DNA of 64,000 nt from Candidatus Gracilibacteria bacterium (GCA_028687475.1 JAQUAB010000001.1:310001-374000), one strand, 5' to 3'; positions 42,989 through 52,702 are shown, counted from the stretch's first letter. The notes: generated by a model from the sequence alone, not told the origin. Translations and numbers: made by a program.

Positions 42989-44383
42989 TTAGCAACCTTT
43001 CGATTTGAGCCAAGTGATGAGATTCTCGATTTTCACAATTTCTTGTTCTCCCGTATCACGATCGCGAACCGTCACTTGACCTTGATCGTAGTTCTCTGGT
43101 TCGACACAGATAGAGAATGGGATACCGATTTCATCTGCACGAGCATATCGCTTTCCGATAGTTCCCGCTTCATCATATTCACACATGAATTCACTCGAAA
43201 GAAGTGAATAGAGTTCATCCGCTTGTTCTGAGAATTTTTTCACGAGTGGAAATACTCCAACCTTCACTGGTGCAACCTGTGGTGCAAAACGCATCACTAC
43301 ACGACTTCCCTCTTCATTCGTCACCTCATCATACGCATCACACATAGCTGCGAGCGTGAGACGAGAAAGTCCGATAGATGGCTCGATCACGTATGGAATA
43401 TACTTCGTATTATCAAACGGATCGAAGTAGGAGAGATCTTGTTTCGAGAGGGACATATGCGCATTGAGATCATAGTCCGTACGATTCGCGAGCGTTGAGA
43501 TTTCTCCCCAACCGAATGGAAAGAGGTATTCAAAATCTCCAGCCCGCTTCGAATAGTGTGGAAGTCCTTCTTTTGGGATTTCGACAAAACGAACCTTCTC
43601 TGCCTTGAATCCGAGAACTTCCGTAAAGAATGTTGTCTCGTTTTCGAGCCATTCCTGGAAGAGTTCTGCATCAGTTCCTGGTTTGCAGAAATATTCAATC
43701 TCGATCTGTTCGAATTCACGAGTTCGAAAAATGAAGTTTTTCGGAGTGATTTCATTGCGAAATGCCTTTCCGCACTGTGCGACACCGAATGGGATTTTTT
43801 TGCGAGAACTGCGAGCAATGTTCGGGAAGTTCACGAAGATTCCCTGAGCTGTCTCAGGACGAAGATAGACAAGAGAAAGTGCATCTTCTGTCGTTCCCTG
43901 ATGTGTCTGGAGCATGAGATTGAATCGCTTTACATCACCCCAATCTTTCGCACCACAATTCGGACATACAATATGACCGAGCTTCATATATGCATTGAGA
44001 TCATCGAGAGAAGTCTTATCTCCAGCCCAACTGTTCGGTACAGGAAAATTCGCATCTTTTTCGAGTGCTTCTTCGATGAGCTTATCTGCGCGATGACGAG
44101 TATTACATCCACGACATTCCATGAGTGGATCAGAAAATGATCCAACATGACCCGACGCAACCCACACATTTGGATTCATCATGATTGCTGCATCGAGAAG
44201 TACCATATCTTTTCGCTTCTGAACAAAAGTCTTCATCCAGAGATTTTTGATATTTTCCTTGAGAAGGATTCCGAGTGGACCGTAGTCCCATGAGTTCGCA
44301 AGACCTCCGTAGATCTCAGAACCCTGATAGACAAAACCTTTTGTTTTCGCAAAGGTAACGAGTGTTTGCATATCTGCTGCCAT
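42989..44383 (-). CDS. glyS: Glycyl-tRNA synthetase (single-chain, alpha2 type)
   Basis: Charges all tRNA-Gly, including any tRNA that reads UGA. 464 residues of the class II homodimeric type found in archaea, eukaryotes and many bacteria (GSEIYGGLANSWDYGPLG; RPETAQGIFVNF; FRNEITPKNFIFRTREF; the final EPSIGLSRL motif). Cys-x2-Cys pairs (CRGC and CPNC) look like a zinc site. Of roughly thirty glycine codons not one is TGA. ATG 44383 begins MAADMQTLVTF. It is preceded by a T-box leader. Confidence 0.96.
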   Translation of the reverse strand: MAADMQTLVTFAKTKGFVYQGSEIYGGLANSWDYGPLGILLKENIKNLWMKTFVQKRKDMVLLDAAIMMNPNVWVASGHVGSFSDPLMECRGCNTRHRADKLIEEALEKDANFPVPNSWAGDKTSLDDLNAYMKLGHIVCPNCGAKDWGDVKRFNLMLQTHQGTTEDALSLVYLRPETAQGIFVNFPNIARSSRKKIPFGVAQCGKAFRNEITPKNFIFRTREFEQIEIEYFCKPGTDAELFQEWLENETTFFTEVLGFKAEKVRFVEIPKEGLPHYSKRAGDFEYLFPFGWGEISTLANRTDYDLNAHMSLSKQDLSYFDPFDNTKYIPYVIEPSIGLSRLTLAAMCDAYDEVTNEEGSRVVMRFAPQVAPVKVGVFPLVKKFSEQADELYSLLSSEFMCEYDEAGTIGKRYARADEIGIPFSICVEPENYDQGQVTVRDRDTGEQEIVKIENLITWLKSKGC

Positions 44384-44422
44384 AAATAGAAAAGTTAGGA
44401 AGTAAGTTTCTCTCTCGTGGAC

Positions 44423-44600
44423 AAAAAAGACCCACAAAAAAGAATAAACTTTCTTGGGGTCCTTTTAATTTTGAATTCGTAATCTTGAATTTTGAATTAT
44501 TTCGGACGGTTCCACCCAAGTTCTCTGAATCCAGAGCAACTTCATTGTGCTTCTTTCTCCTCCGTAGAGCGCCACCTGAACATCAACAGAAAAAGAAAAC
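44423..44600 (-). promoter_or_regulatory. T-box riboswitch controlling glyS
   Basis: Minus-strand leader from a promoter with -35 at 44630-44635 (TTGCTT) and -10 at 44608-44613 (TATACT). Stem I arms 44588-44597 and 44551-44560 (ten pairs) enclose a loop with a GGC candidate specifier; Stem III is CTCTG-GATT-CAGAG (44523-44536). T-box motif TGGAACCG lies at 44507-44514. Antiterminator: TTGGG pairs with CCCCAA and GTCC with GGAC around the seven-base bulge TGGAACC. The same GGACCCCAAG arm pairs with CTTTTTTG-TGGGTC as a terminator (44429-44463) followed by six T. Confidence 0.85.
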
Positions 44601-44717
44601 TGAGTGTAGTATAAAAACTCCAGAAGAAAAAGCAATAAAAATTCACAAAAAACATATCAAATATTTGCAAAAGCAAATGAATTGTGAGAAGATACTATGG
44701 TCAATTAAATATAAAAC

Positions 44718-45026
44718 ATGAATACTCTTCTTCCTTTTAATCCTGAGGGTCTTCCTCAAAGCCATGATCATGAGCTTCCTAGCAGAAAAGAACGAATATC
44801 AGAAGCGGTTGAAATGATTATAAATCCAGTTTTTTATACTGTTCAGGATGGTGATACTGTAGCAAAAGTCGCGAAGAATCTGGGAATCTTTGCACCGCCA
44901 AGCCTCTTCAGCGTGCAACCATGACAAACATGGCAAGTGGTTCATGGAATTATGTATAATCCTAGAACAGGAACATCCTTTCCTGTTAGCCCTGCGAATG
45001 ATGAAGATTTTTCTGTAGCTGCTTAA
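44718..45026 (+). CDS. LysM-like small protein (102 aa)
   Basis: The middle holds a LysM-like stretch FYTVQDGDTVAKVAKNLGI (residues about 39-57), the fold that binds N-acetylglucosamine polymers such as peptidoglycan. No signal peptide. One TGA-glycine follows (QPGQTW). The end is acidic. The next gene, eleven bases downstream, also begins with a LysM-like motif, so the two are probably co-transcribed and work together near the wall. Confidence 0.65.
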
Positions 45027-45036
45027 ATGTACTATT

Positions 45037-45699
45037 ATGACACTTACTAATTCTCATCCAGAGACCACTCCCGAAGTACTTCGAGAACAAAATAGATGAC
45101 CCTATGTCCTCAAACAAGGTGAATGAATAAGTAATATTGCTGATGCACTTGGAATTCGTCAACAGTATCTAGAATACATTATGAATGGAGAAAATCCGCG
45201 TGCAGGAGATTCTTTTGAATTATTTATCAGTGTTGCTGATGGAAGTGGTACGCTTTCACGTACTCGCGATGGTCATTTTAATAGAAAGTATCTGACCCGT
45301 GAATCTATTTATCATAATATAGAGAAATGACCGGAAAGTTTCCCGTATGTGAACTTCATACGCACTCCTACCAATAATACCTATAAAATGGTAGGACAAA
45401 AAGGTGAAGAAATTGGAGTTATCAATATACCAGCAGCCAATCTCGATCGATTCAAGGAAGAACTTGCAAAAATAAGCGGAAAACTCATTACAGAATGTGG
45501 ATCACGAAAGGAACAATCCAATCTTGCTTGTTCGATACAACCAATAGAATGATTCGGACCCAATGCTTTTGATATCAATAGTAAAAAGTGGTATGATTTC
45601 TTATCAACGAGCATTGATGTTTCCACTCTGAGTCGGCTGGCAAATTCTGCATGAGGAAAGATAATAGAAGCTCTTGCGAAGTCAATTCCACTCAAATAA
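45037..45699 (+). CDS. LysM-like protein (220 aa)
   Basis: YVLKQGEGISNIADALGI at about residues 23-40 resembles LysM; the following Q-rich helix and the domain RTPTNNTYKMVGQKGEEIG are unassigned. Cysteine in ITECGSRKE and LACS. Five TGA-glycines. Ends at TAA directly before a terminator. Paralogue-like neighbour of the 102-residue protein; together they may be a wall-associated pair, which is inference. Confidence 0.62.
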
Positions 45700-45721
45700 C
45701 CACCGAAAAGGTGGTTTTTAT
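45698..45721 (+). terminator. Rho-independent terminator
   Basis: AACCACC-GAAAA-GGTGGTT and T-run after the LysM-like pair; the recG promoter (-10 TATAAT near 45751) follows. Confidence 0.85.
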
Positions 45722-45762
45722 TTTGCATTTTCGGATTTTCCATTTTGCGTTATAATGCAAGC

Positions 45763-48111
45763 ATGATTCTCACGAAATCCCTTCTGCATACAACGGATAC
45801 CTATATCAAGAAACTGCGCGAAGTAGGCATCGAGACCGTGCGAGATTTTCTCTCGCTTTTTCCGCGTGGGATCGAAGATAAGAGTGAGATGATTGAGGAT
45901 TTTTCTCTCATCAATATTAAGGAGAAACAAGCCATAAAGTGCAAAATCGAACTCCTCACGGAAGAGAGCACGCGCAACAAGAAACTCCTCATCAAGGCCG
46001 TTCTCGCGGACAAAAGTGGATTCCATGCGGAAGCCGTCTGGTGGAATCGTCGCATGCTCCTGACACAATTCCATCCTGGAGATATAGTCATCATCTATGG
46101 ACAGGCGAAGTATGAATATGGGCGACTCTCGTGGAATAGTGCTGATATCGAACATTACCGAGAAAAACGTCGAGAAGTTCTGCCTGTATATTCTGATGTG
46201 AACTATATTCCTGGGAATTGGATTCGTGAGAAAATGGCATTGTTGCGCGGATATATCGATGATATTCCGGATGAGATTCCAGACGATATCCGCCAGAAAA
46301 AATGACTCCGACGCAAAAATGCGAATATTCGTGATATCCATTTTCCAGAATCAATAGAGGCTTTTGAGAGAGCAAAACAAGAACTCGGATATGGAGAACT
46401 TTTTGTCTTCCAGAAACGCGGTCTCGATAAAAAATATAACGCACTTGCGGCAAGCGAAGGACATGCGCGAGCAACACCACTCGACACGGAGCTCGTGAAG
46501 TCGCTCATTGCCGATCTTCCCTTTCCGCTCACGAACAAGCAGAAAATCGTGCTTTTCCAGATTCTCAAGGATATGGAGCAACCGCACGCCATGGCACGAC
46601 TCCTGCAGGGTGATGTCGGAACTGGGAAAACTGTCGTGGCACTTATTGCTGCAATCCATATGATTCTTAGCAATCGAATGAAAAATTCAAAATGAAAAAT
46701 TTATTGAAATGTATACCTTGAGGCACAAAATGAAAGTACCAATGACTCGAAATCTTGAATTATTAATCTTGAATCTTGAATCTGATTACAAGTTGCCATC
46801 ATGGCTCCGACGGAGATTCTCGCACGCCAGCATTTCGCTGGCAATGAGGCTTGGCTCATGAAGTGGTGAATCCGATCAGATCTCCTTGTCGGATCACTCA
46901 CAGCACGGATGAAAGAAGATGCACGAGAGCGACTCAAGTCTGGAAATACGGATATTATTTTCGGTACCCATGCGCTCATCCAAGATTCAGTCCAATTCGC
47001 GAATCTCGGATTCGTCGTCGTCGATGAACAACACCGATTCGGAGTCGAGCAACGGAAAGTTTTGGAAGAATACTGTTCGAAAATTCAAAATTCTAAATTT
47101 AAAATTCAAAATGATAATAAAAAAAATCTTGTACCTCAAGGTATACATTTCAATAAATCTTGAATCATTAATCTTGAATCTAGTATAGTTCCCCACAGAC
47201 TGAATATGTCTGCAACTCCAATCCCGCGTACACTCGCACTCACGCTCTATGGTGATCAGGATGTATCGATTCTCGATGAATATCCAGTAGGGCGAAAGCT
47301 AATACATACACGAGTTGTTCGAGAAGATCAACGCGTCGAGATGTATCGTTTTATCGAAGAAGAGATTCGACAATGAAGACAAGTTTACTGGATTTCTCCA
47401 TTGGTTGATAGCAAAAAGAATATGGAGATGAAAAGCTGGAAAAATGGGGAGTCCGAGGGGGCGACACTGTCTGAATGAAGATGAAAACAGTTTTCTGATG
47501 AGCGACAGCAGAGTGGGAATGAGTTTGTCGACCCTTCGGGAGCTTTTGGTACTTTTCAATCATGAAAAGTACGGGATTCGGAATCGAAAGAAGATATCGC
47601 TTCCGCGGTCGAGATGCAGATCACTCTTTCGACCATATTCCCGAAGCTCACCATCGGACTCATCCATGGAAAAATGAGTGGAAAAGAAAAAGATAGAATC
47701 ATGCAGGATTTTTATGAGAATAAGATTCATATCCTCTCTTCCACCTCCGTTGTTGAAGTGTGAGTGAATAATCCGAATGCGACGATTATCTGTATCGAGG
47801 CAGCGGAAAGATTCTGACTCTCGCAACTCCACCAGTTCCGTGGACGCGTCGGTCGAGGTGATGACCAGTCATATTGTTATCTCTTCACAACAAAAGAATA
47901 CAAAACTGATCGACTGAGAGCCATGGAACAGACGAACGACGGATTCGAACTGGCAGAGATTGACCTCGAACTCCGATGACCAGGTGAAGTCTATGGTGTC
48001 CGTCAATCATGAGTTCCTGATCTTCATTTCGCAGATATCACTGATTTTGCTCTCGTCTCAGAAATCAGAGCAGATATAGAAGAATGGATGAAGTGAAAAA
48101 GTCAAAAATAG
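45763..48111 (+). CDS. recG: ATP-dependent DNA helicase RecG
   Basis: Branch-migration helicase for stalled forks. 782 residues: wedge (OB) domain at the N-terminus, motif I GDVGTGKT near residue 290, Ia [10 protein letters not shown], motif [53 protein letters not shown]. Around twenty TGA-glycines. Three insertions interrupt it: after motif I (46684-46788), after DEQHRF (47079-47176), and before motif IV (about 47402-47585). The first two share related AT-rich words and lie in loops. All keep the frame open. Confidence 0.93.
46684..46788 (+). repeat. AT-rich insertion 1 in recG
   Basis: Adds about 35 residues between motif I and motif Ia, ending TCTTGAATCTTGAATCTG. Its core near ATGTATACCTTGAGGCACA appears inverted in insertion 2, and it shares words such as AATCTTGAATTATTAATC with it. 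Confidence 0.75.
47079..47176 (+). repeat. AT-rich insertion 2 in recG
   Basis: Adds about 33 residues between [17 protein letters not shown] and [11 protein letters not shown]. The core TGTACCTCAAGGTATACAT is the reverse complement of the core of insertion 1; both end with words like ATTAATCTTGAATC. Confidence 0.75.
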
Positions 48112-48163
48112 ATTTGCAAAGACAGGAAAAAAAAGGAAAATATACATCATAAGTTTATAATCT

Positions 48164-48649
48164 ATGAATAATATTATTTCCATAGATAGTCATCTCGATA
48201 CAACGGATGAATCACCAGCAAAGACGGCACGAAAGTGGCGTCGTATCGGCTATAGAATACGATGAAAAGTAGCGAATCTTATTGCTGCAAAAAATGGGAA
48301 AAAGAAATTACGAGAATGAACCGACACAAGATTACGTACGGAAATAGTAAATGACCTAGCATATATTGCACTGGAGAAAAAAAGGCTTGCATCACAACCA
48401 GATTTATTAGAAGCAGTATTACGATGAGTATCCCGACAGGAACAGCTCTGGAAACAACGTTGAACATGACATCCAAAACCCTACGATAGAAATGTTATTA
48501 ATCATCTCTTAAGTATTTTACCAAGTAGGTCTGATATATTCTTCGTGGAAGAATTCTTATGAAAGATCATTCGAATACGGAAACAAGTACTCGATGATAT
48601 CATCATTCAACACCATTTAGATTCTAAAAATACACAAAACCATGAATAA
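48164..48649 (+). CDS. Hypothetical protein (161 aa)
   Basis: Arg/Lys-rich (RRIGYRIRGKVANLIAAKNGKKKLR near residues 26-50), five TGA-glycines, TAA at 48647. Charge suggests nucleic-acid or ribosome contact, but no motif is recognised. The next gene starts inside its last codons (ATGAATAA), so they are coupled. Confidence 0.6.
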
Positions 48650-49136
48650 AAGGAATCTTGCATTATCATCAAAACCATCACCACAGTTACTTGTAGTTGA
48701 CTCTCGAGCTAGCTTACATGATCTCTTGAAGCGCATATCGACACTTACAAAACTACTATGTAATGGGGATAATAATTCCCGATGAGAAATCTATCGTACA
48801 CTTGATAGAGTGGCAAATATATTTCGAAATACATCTGATTCAGGGCTTGAAAAGATTCTTAGTGATATCTACAGGAGTGACAAATTAATTTGGGATGAAA
48901 CAGAATGGGAAATAATAAAATGGGGTGATCAATCCTGGCATGAATCCAATAACTCAGAAGACCATAAACGTAAAGGTATAAAACCTGTACATATTCTTGC
49001 ATTACCGAGATCCCAAGAAAAGATTATTAGCCCTACTTGAGTGGTATTAAGAAATGCTATTGTAGATAGAGAATTACGAATTGCTCATGTATATGGAGCC
49101 ACTTCTCGTATACTTTCACCCAAACTTCACCCATAA
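48642..49136 (+). CDS. Hypothetical protein (164 aa)
   Basis: ATG eight bases before the preceding stop. Two TGA-glycines. Tryptophans at WDETEWEIIKWGDQSWHES near the middle, basic C-terminus (RNAIVDRELRIAHVYGATSR). No family recognised. Followed by an O-methyltransferase three bases later, making a three-gene operon. Confidence 0.62.
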
Positions 49137-49139
49137 TAC

Positions 49140-49709
49140 ATGTCTTCCCAAATCATCTCCCTCCATCTCAAAAAAATCAAAAGTACTTCTCTCAAACGAG
49201 AAATCCCGAATATCTCTGAACAGAATGCGGAATTCCTCAAGAATCTCATACAAGAGAAAAATCCGAAACATATCCTCGAAGTTGGTACTGCCAATGGATA
49301 TTCCACACTCCAATTCGCATCCGTTCTTCCAGAATCAAGCACCATCACGACAGTGGAATATGCATGGAATATGCACAATGAAGCAATAGAATATTTCAAG
49401 AATTGCAAACTCAAAAATATTCATGCTATCTGGTGAGATGCCAAGAAAGTCCTCCCAACTCTTGCGGATGAGTATTTCGATTTCGTTTTTATCGATGCGA
49501 TGAAGAAGGAATATCTCCAATATCTTCTTGTCATTCTCTCCAAGTGTACGCCTGATGCAATCATCGTTATCGACGATGTTGAGAAGTTTCGCGATAAGAT
49601 GGAAGACCTATATTTTTGGCTTTCTGATAACAAAATCCAGTACACACTCGAGAAAACGGATGAAGATGATAGTATCATGATTCTCGAAAGAAAATCACTC
49701 CCCTTCTAA
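49140..49709 (+). CDS. O-methyltransferase (class I, SAM-dependent)
   Basis: 189 residues. Rossmann motifs ILEVGTANGYSTLQFA (SAM loop), TTVEYAWNMHNEA, IDAMKKEYLQYL and IIVIDDVEKF match the catechol/caffeoyl O-methyltransferase-like family; in bacteria some act on tRNA (TrmR), others on small molecules. One TGA-glycine at 49434. Ends with TAA before a terminator. Start ATG 49140 overlaps nothing and follows the previous stop closely. Confidence 0.9.
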
Positions 49710-49756
49710 TAAGAACTCTATCGGAATTATTTATTATAATGAGAACTATTCTCACT

Positions 49757-49785
49757 AAAATCCTTGCATTTCTCGAGGATTTTTA
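49757..49785 (+). terminator. Rho-independent terminator
   Basis: AAAATCCT with AGGATTTTT around a short loop, ending the three-gene operon. Confidence 0.75.
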
Positions 49786-49861
49786 TATACTGCGGACATG
49801 AAAATTTAGAATTCTCCTTTGAATTATTAATTTTTAATTGTTAATTTTTAATTGTTTTTCT

Positions 49862-50176
49862 ATGTCTACTCTTGCTTCTACTGATGCTGCTTTTGCAGAA
49901 AATATCGCCACTGGTGTTACTCTTGTTGATTTTTGGGCTGAATGGTGTGGACCATGTCAGATGATGATTCCTCGTCTCGAAGAACTCGCGAGCAAGGTCG
50001 AAAGCAAGGCAAAAATCATGAAACATAACGTCGATAACGAACCTCAGGTTCCGACTCAATTCCGCATCATGTCTATCCCGACTATTATCGTATTCAAGGA
50101 TGGACAACCAGTTGAGAAATTCGTTGGTGTACAGGATGTTGCCACTCTCGAGGCTGCCATCGCGAAATATGTTTAA
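49862..50176 (+). CDS. trxA: Thioredoxin
   Basis: 104 residues. WCGPC (Cys29, Cys32), cis-Pro in MSIPTIIVF and the DFWAEW strand; reduces disulfides in the cytoplasm. No TGA. The leader 49801-49860 is made of AATTTTTAATTG-type repeats with no Shine-Dalgarno. Confidence 0.96.
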   Translation: MSTLASTDAAFAENIATGVTLVDFWAEWCGPCQMMIPRLEELASKVESKAKIMKHNVDNEPQVPTQFRIMSIPTIIVFKDGQPVEKFVGVQDVATLEAAIAKYV

Positions 50177-50191
50177 TTTTTCGTACCTCTA

Positions 50192-50308
50192 TTTTGTCAT
50201 TCTGACGATAGGAAGAATCTCTTTCCCCTCGCTCTTATTTGAAGCAATACACTTCTTCTCATAAGATGAAATCGAAAGAGATCCCTCGTACCTCGGGATG
50301 ACAAAATT
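50192..50308. repeat. Palindromic repeat pair between trxA and dnaJ
   Basis: TTTGTCATTCTGACGATAGG at one end and CCTCGGGATGACAAAAT at the other, with inner GAAAGAGATCC. Same family as the repeats inside dnaX and lysS, but here intergenic. Confidence 0.8.
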
Positions 50309-50332
50309 TTTGTATTTTTCTTTTCTATTCCT

Positions 50333-51436
50333 ATGTCCAAAGAATATTACTCGATACTCTGAGTATCTGAAAATGCTACGGAAGATGAGATAAAAAAAGC
50401 CTACCGAAAAAAGGCAATGGAACTCCATCCTGACCGTCACGGCGGAGATAAGACCAAAGAAGCGGAGTTCAAAAAACTCAATGAAGCCTATTCCGTTCTC
50501 TCTGATCCTCAGAAAAAGTCCAATTATGACCGATTCTGAAGTGCAGAATGAATGGGTGGTATGGGTGGGTTCTGATGATTCCAGTGAGGATTCGATGCAG
50601 GCGACCTTGGGGATATTTTCTCATCGTTTTTCGGTGGCGGATTCGGAGGAGGACAATCTCGACGTCGCGCTGATATTGGTGAAGATATCGAGATCCAGAT
50701 GAAGATTTCTCTCGAAGATGCTATCCGTGGAAGCAATCGCACTATCGAATTCTCTCGCGAAACTCGATGTGTTTATTGTCATGGGAAATGAGGAAAAACT
50801 GACACTTGTACCACCTGTAATGGTAGCGGACAGGTTCGTGAACGCGTGCAGACGATTTTCGGAACCATGGAACAATCTCGACCATGTAGCACGTGTCATG
50901 GAACTGGTGAGAAAATCACGGAGAAATGTACATATTGTCATGGAAAAGGAAAAACTGAAGAAAAGATCTCAAAGACAATCGATATTCCTGCAGGAATCGA
51001 GAATGGCATGAGCATCAAGATGCGCGGTGAAGGTCATGGTGGCAAAGATGGAAACGGCGATCTCTATATCACTTTTTCTGTACCGGATCGCGAAGCGGGA
51101 CTCACTCGCGAACGAGAGAATCTCCACTATGAAGTCTCGCTCTCCCCTGCTGAGGCGGTTCTCGGAACCGAGAAAACCATCGAAATTCCGGTTCTCGGGA
51201 AAAAAACGATAACCGTAAAATCGGGTACGCAGTACGGAACAGAGATCCACTTCAAGCATGAAGGCATACCTTCCCTGGAGCGAAAGTGAACAAAATGACA
51301 TCTTATCATTCATCTCATTATCGCTACACCAACGAAGCTTTCTGACGACCAGAAAAGCCTCTATGAAGCACTTCTTCATACAGAGTGAGGAAAACCACTC
51401 AAGAAATGATGGCTCGATAATCTTTTTGGAGATTAA
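50333..51436 (+). CDS. dnaJ: Chaperone protein DnaJ
   Basis: Co-chaperone that delivers clients to DnaK and stimulates its ATPase. 367 residues: J domain with LHPDRHGG (HPD), Gly/Phe-rich region ([19 protein letters not shown], several TGA), four zinc CxxCxGxG repeats ([33 protein letters not shown]) and the C-terminal substrate domain ending [10 protein letters not shown]. Twelve or more TGA-glycines: it is one of the most TGA-rich conserved genes here. dnaK is 8 kb away on the other strand. Confidence 0.95.
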
Positions 51437-51655
51437 ACTGTATACTAGGAAACCTTTTTGCTTCTTTATATTGAGTATTTTGAGAATCAGTCGACGAAAT
51501 TTTTGATAAGAATCCGAAACTGTTTGACAACGAAGGAGGAGTTTTTTGGATTCCAAAAATGAGTCGTTTCTGATTCCAAAATATGAAACAAAAAGAAGGA
51601 CTTTTGGTACTTTTAGTCATAAAAGTACATGTGTGGGTTCCATAGAATTTGCAAT
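51437..51655 (+). pseudogene. Remnant of a repeated coding sequence
   Basis: A plus-strand code-25 frame reads GNLFASLYGVFGESVDEIFD, then NEGGVFWIPKMSRFGFQNMKQK, ending at TAG 51653, with no start codon. The ASLYGVFGESVD part recurs at 28674-28715. Inverted words TTTTGGATTCCAAAA (51546) and a hairpin CTTTTGGTACTTTT (51599) lie inside. The origin is unknown; the copies look like a mobile or duplicated gene tail. Confidence 0.5.
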
Positions 51656-51698
51656 TCCCTCGCATTTTCATATCATTTCGTTATATAAATCTGTTCAT

Positions 51699-51956
51699 AT
51701 GTCTACCTGATACGCTGATCTCGTGAATGTCTCATCATTCGGAAAAAAACGTGAGAACAACTTCAATCCTGAACGCGGTGAAGTCGCTTTTTACTGTCGC
51801 GAATGCCGAAAGGTCGTGGAACCAATCCAACACGAGCCACAGAAAATAGGGAAGAAAATGCGTGAATATATTTATGAATGTCCTCATTGTCATAGTCAGC
51901 GCATCGCTATCGGCACACTTGAAGGACTCAAGGAACATTATGAGAGGAAGAATTAG
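51699..51956 (+). CDS. Zinc-ribbon protein (85 aa)
   Basis: CRECRKVVEP and ECPHCHSQRIAIGT give two C-x2-C pairs, a single zinc ribbon. The end LKEHYERKN is basic. One TGA-glycine at codon 4. Many such small ribbons bind nucleic acid; nothing more can be said. It may share a transcript with the 181-residue gene that follows 56 bases later. Confidence 0.7.
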
Positions 51957-52012
51957 GTTGACAATATTAGAGAATCAATATTATATCTGTAATTCACATA
52001 ATAATTCCATAT

Positions 52013-52558
52013 ATGCAACTCTCTCATTCTCCACAAGTTCAGGAAAGAAGCGAAGAATATAATCTCTTGGCTGCAAAAATATGAGCCTTAGCAGGAAATA
52101 TGGCATTTATAGAAAAAGTAGATGAATGGCGTGCTAAGTTGTTTCAATTATGCTTAAAGAGACTTTCTGATGAGTTAGAATGAGAGGAAGAGCACTGAAC
52201 TTCTTATAGTATGATGCGACTGAATAACTTTTTCGCAACGCAGTTAAGGGTAACTCAAGTTGGTGAAGAACTTCCTCATAGTCAAGACTCAACTTATGGT
52301 ATAACAGGGCTTGATGAGATTATTGCAATCCAAGAAGAAATTATGAAAGTCGAAAATCATGGGGAAAAAATTCAACTTGATAGAATGCTCGTTTCACTGT
52401 TCCGAAATAAAAATACAACCAAAATTCTTGAGTCTTATGGTCATATGGCAAAAGAAATGATTGAACCGAAACCGATGCCATCTCAAAAAACGAGTAAAAC
52501 ACGAACTTGATTACAAGGATTCAAGGATAGACTTCTTAGTTTAGTAAGATCTGAATAA
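52013..52558 (+). CDS. Hypothetical protein (181 aa)
   Basis: Helical, acidic then basic (RSEEYNLLAAKIGALAGNMAFI; QRLSDELEGEEEHG; PKPMPSQKTSKTR). Four TGA-glycines. TAA 52556 leads straight into a terminator. No family recognised. Confidence 0.6.
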
Positions 52559-52584
52559 TCCCTCTCTGTAGGGATTTCTTTTTA
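52557..52584 (+). terminator. Rho-independent terminator
   Basis: AATCCCT-CTCTGT-AGGGATT followed by TCTTTTTA. Confidence 0.8.
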
Positions 52585-52600
52585 TTTGTCTTCATAGAAA

Positions 52601-52694
52601 GTATACAATGTATACATTTGTCCACATATTTTTATAAGAAATACTTGCATTCGTGAAATTCTTGAATATATATACATGTATACTTTGTATGTAT
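52601..52694 (+). promoter_or_regulatory. Two candidate LexA operators before lexA
   Basis: GTATACAATGTATAC at 52601-52615 (GTATAC-N3-GTATAC) and GTATACTTTGTATGT at 52679-52693 share one 6-3-6 pattern. TTGCAT at 52644 is a possible -35; the second box overlaps the -10/start area. This layout fits autorepression of lexA. The pattern differs from the CTGT-N8-ACAG and GAAC-N4-GTTC boxes of other phyla. Confidence 0.65.
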
Positions 52695-52702
52695 TCAAGA
52701 TT

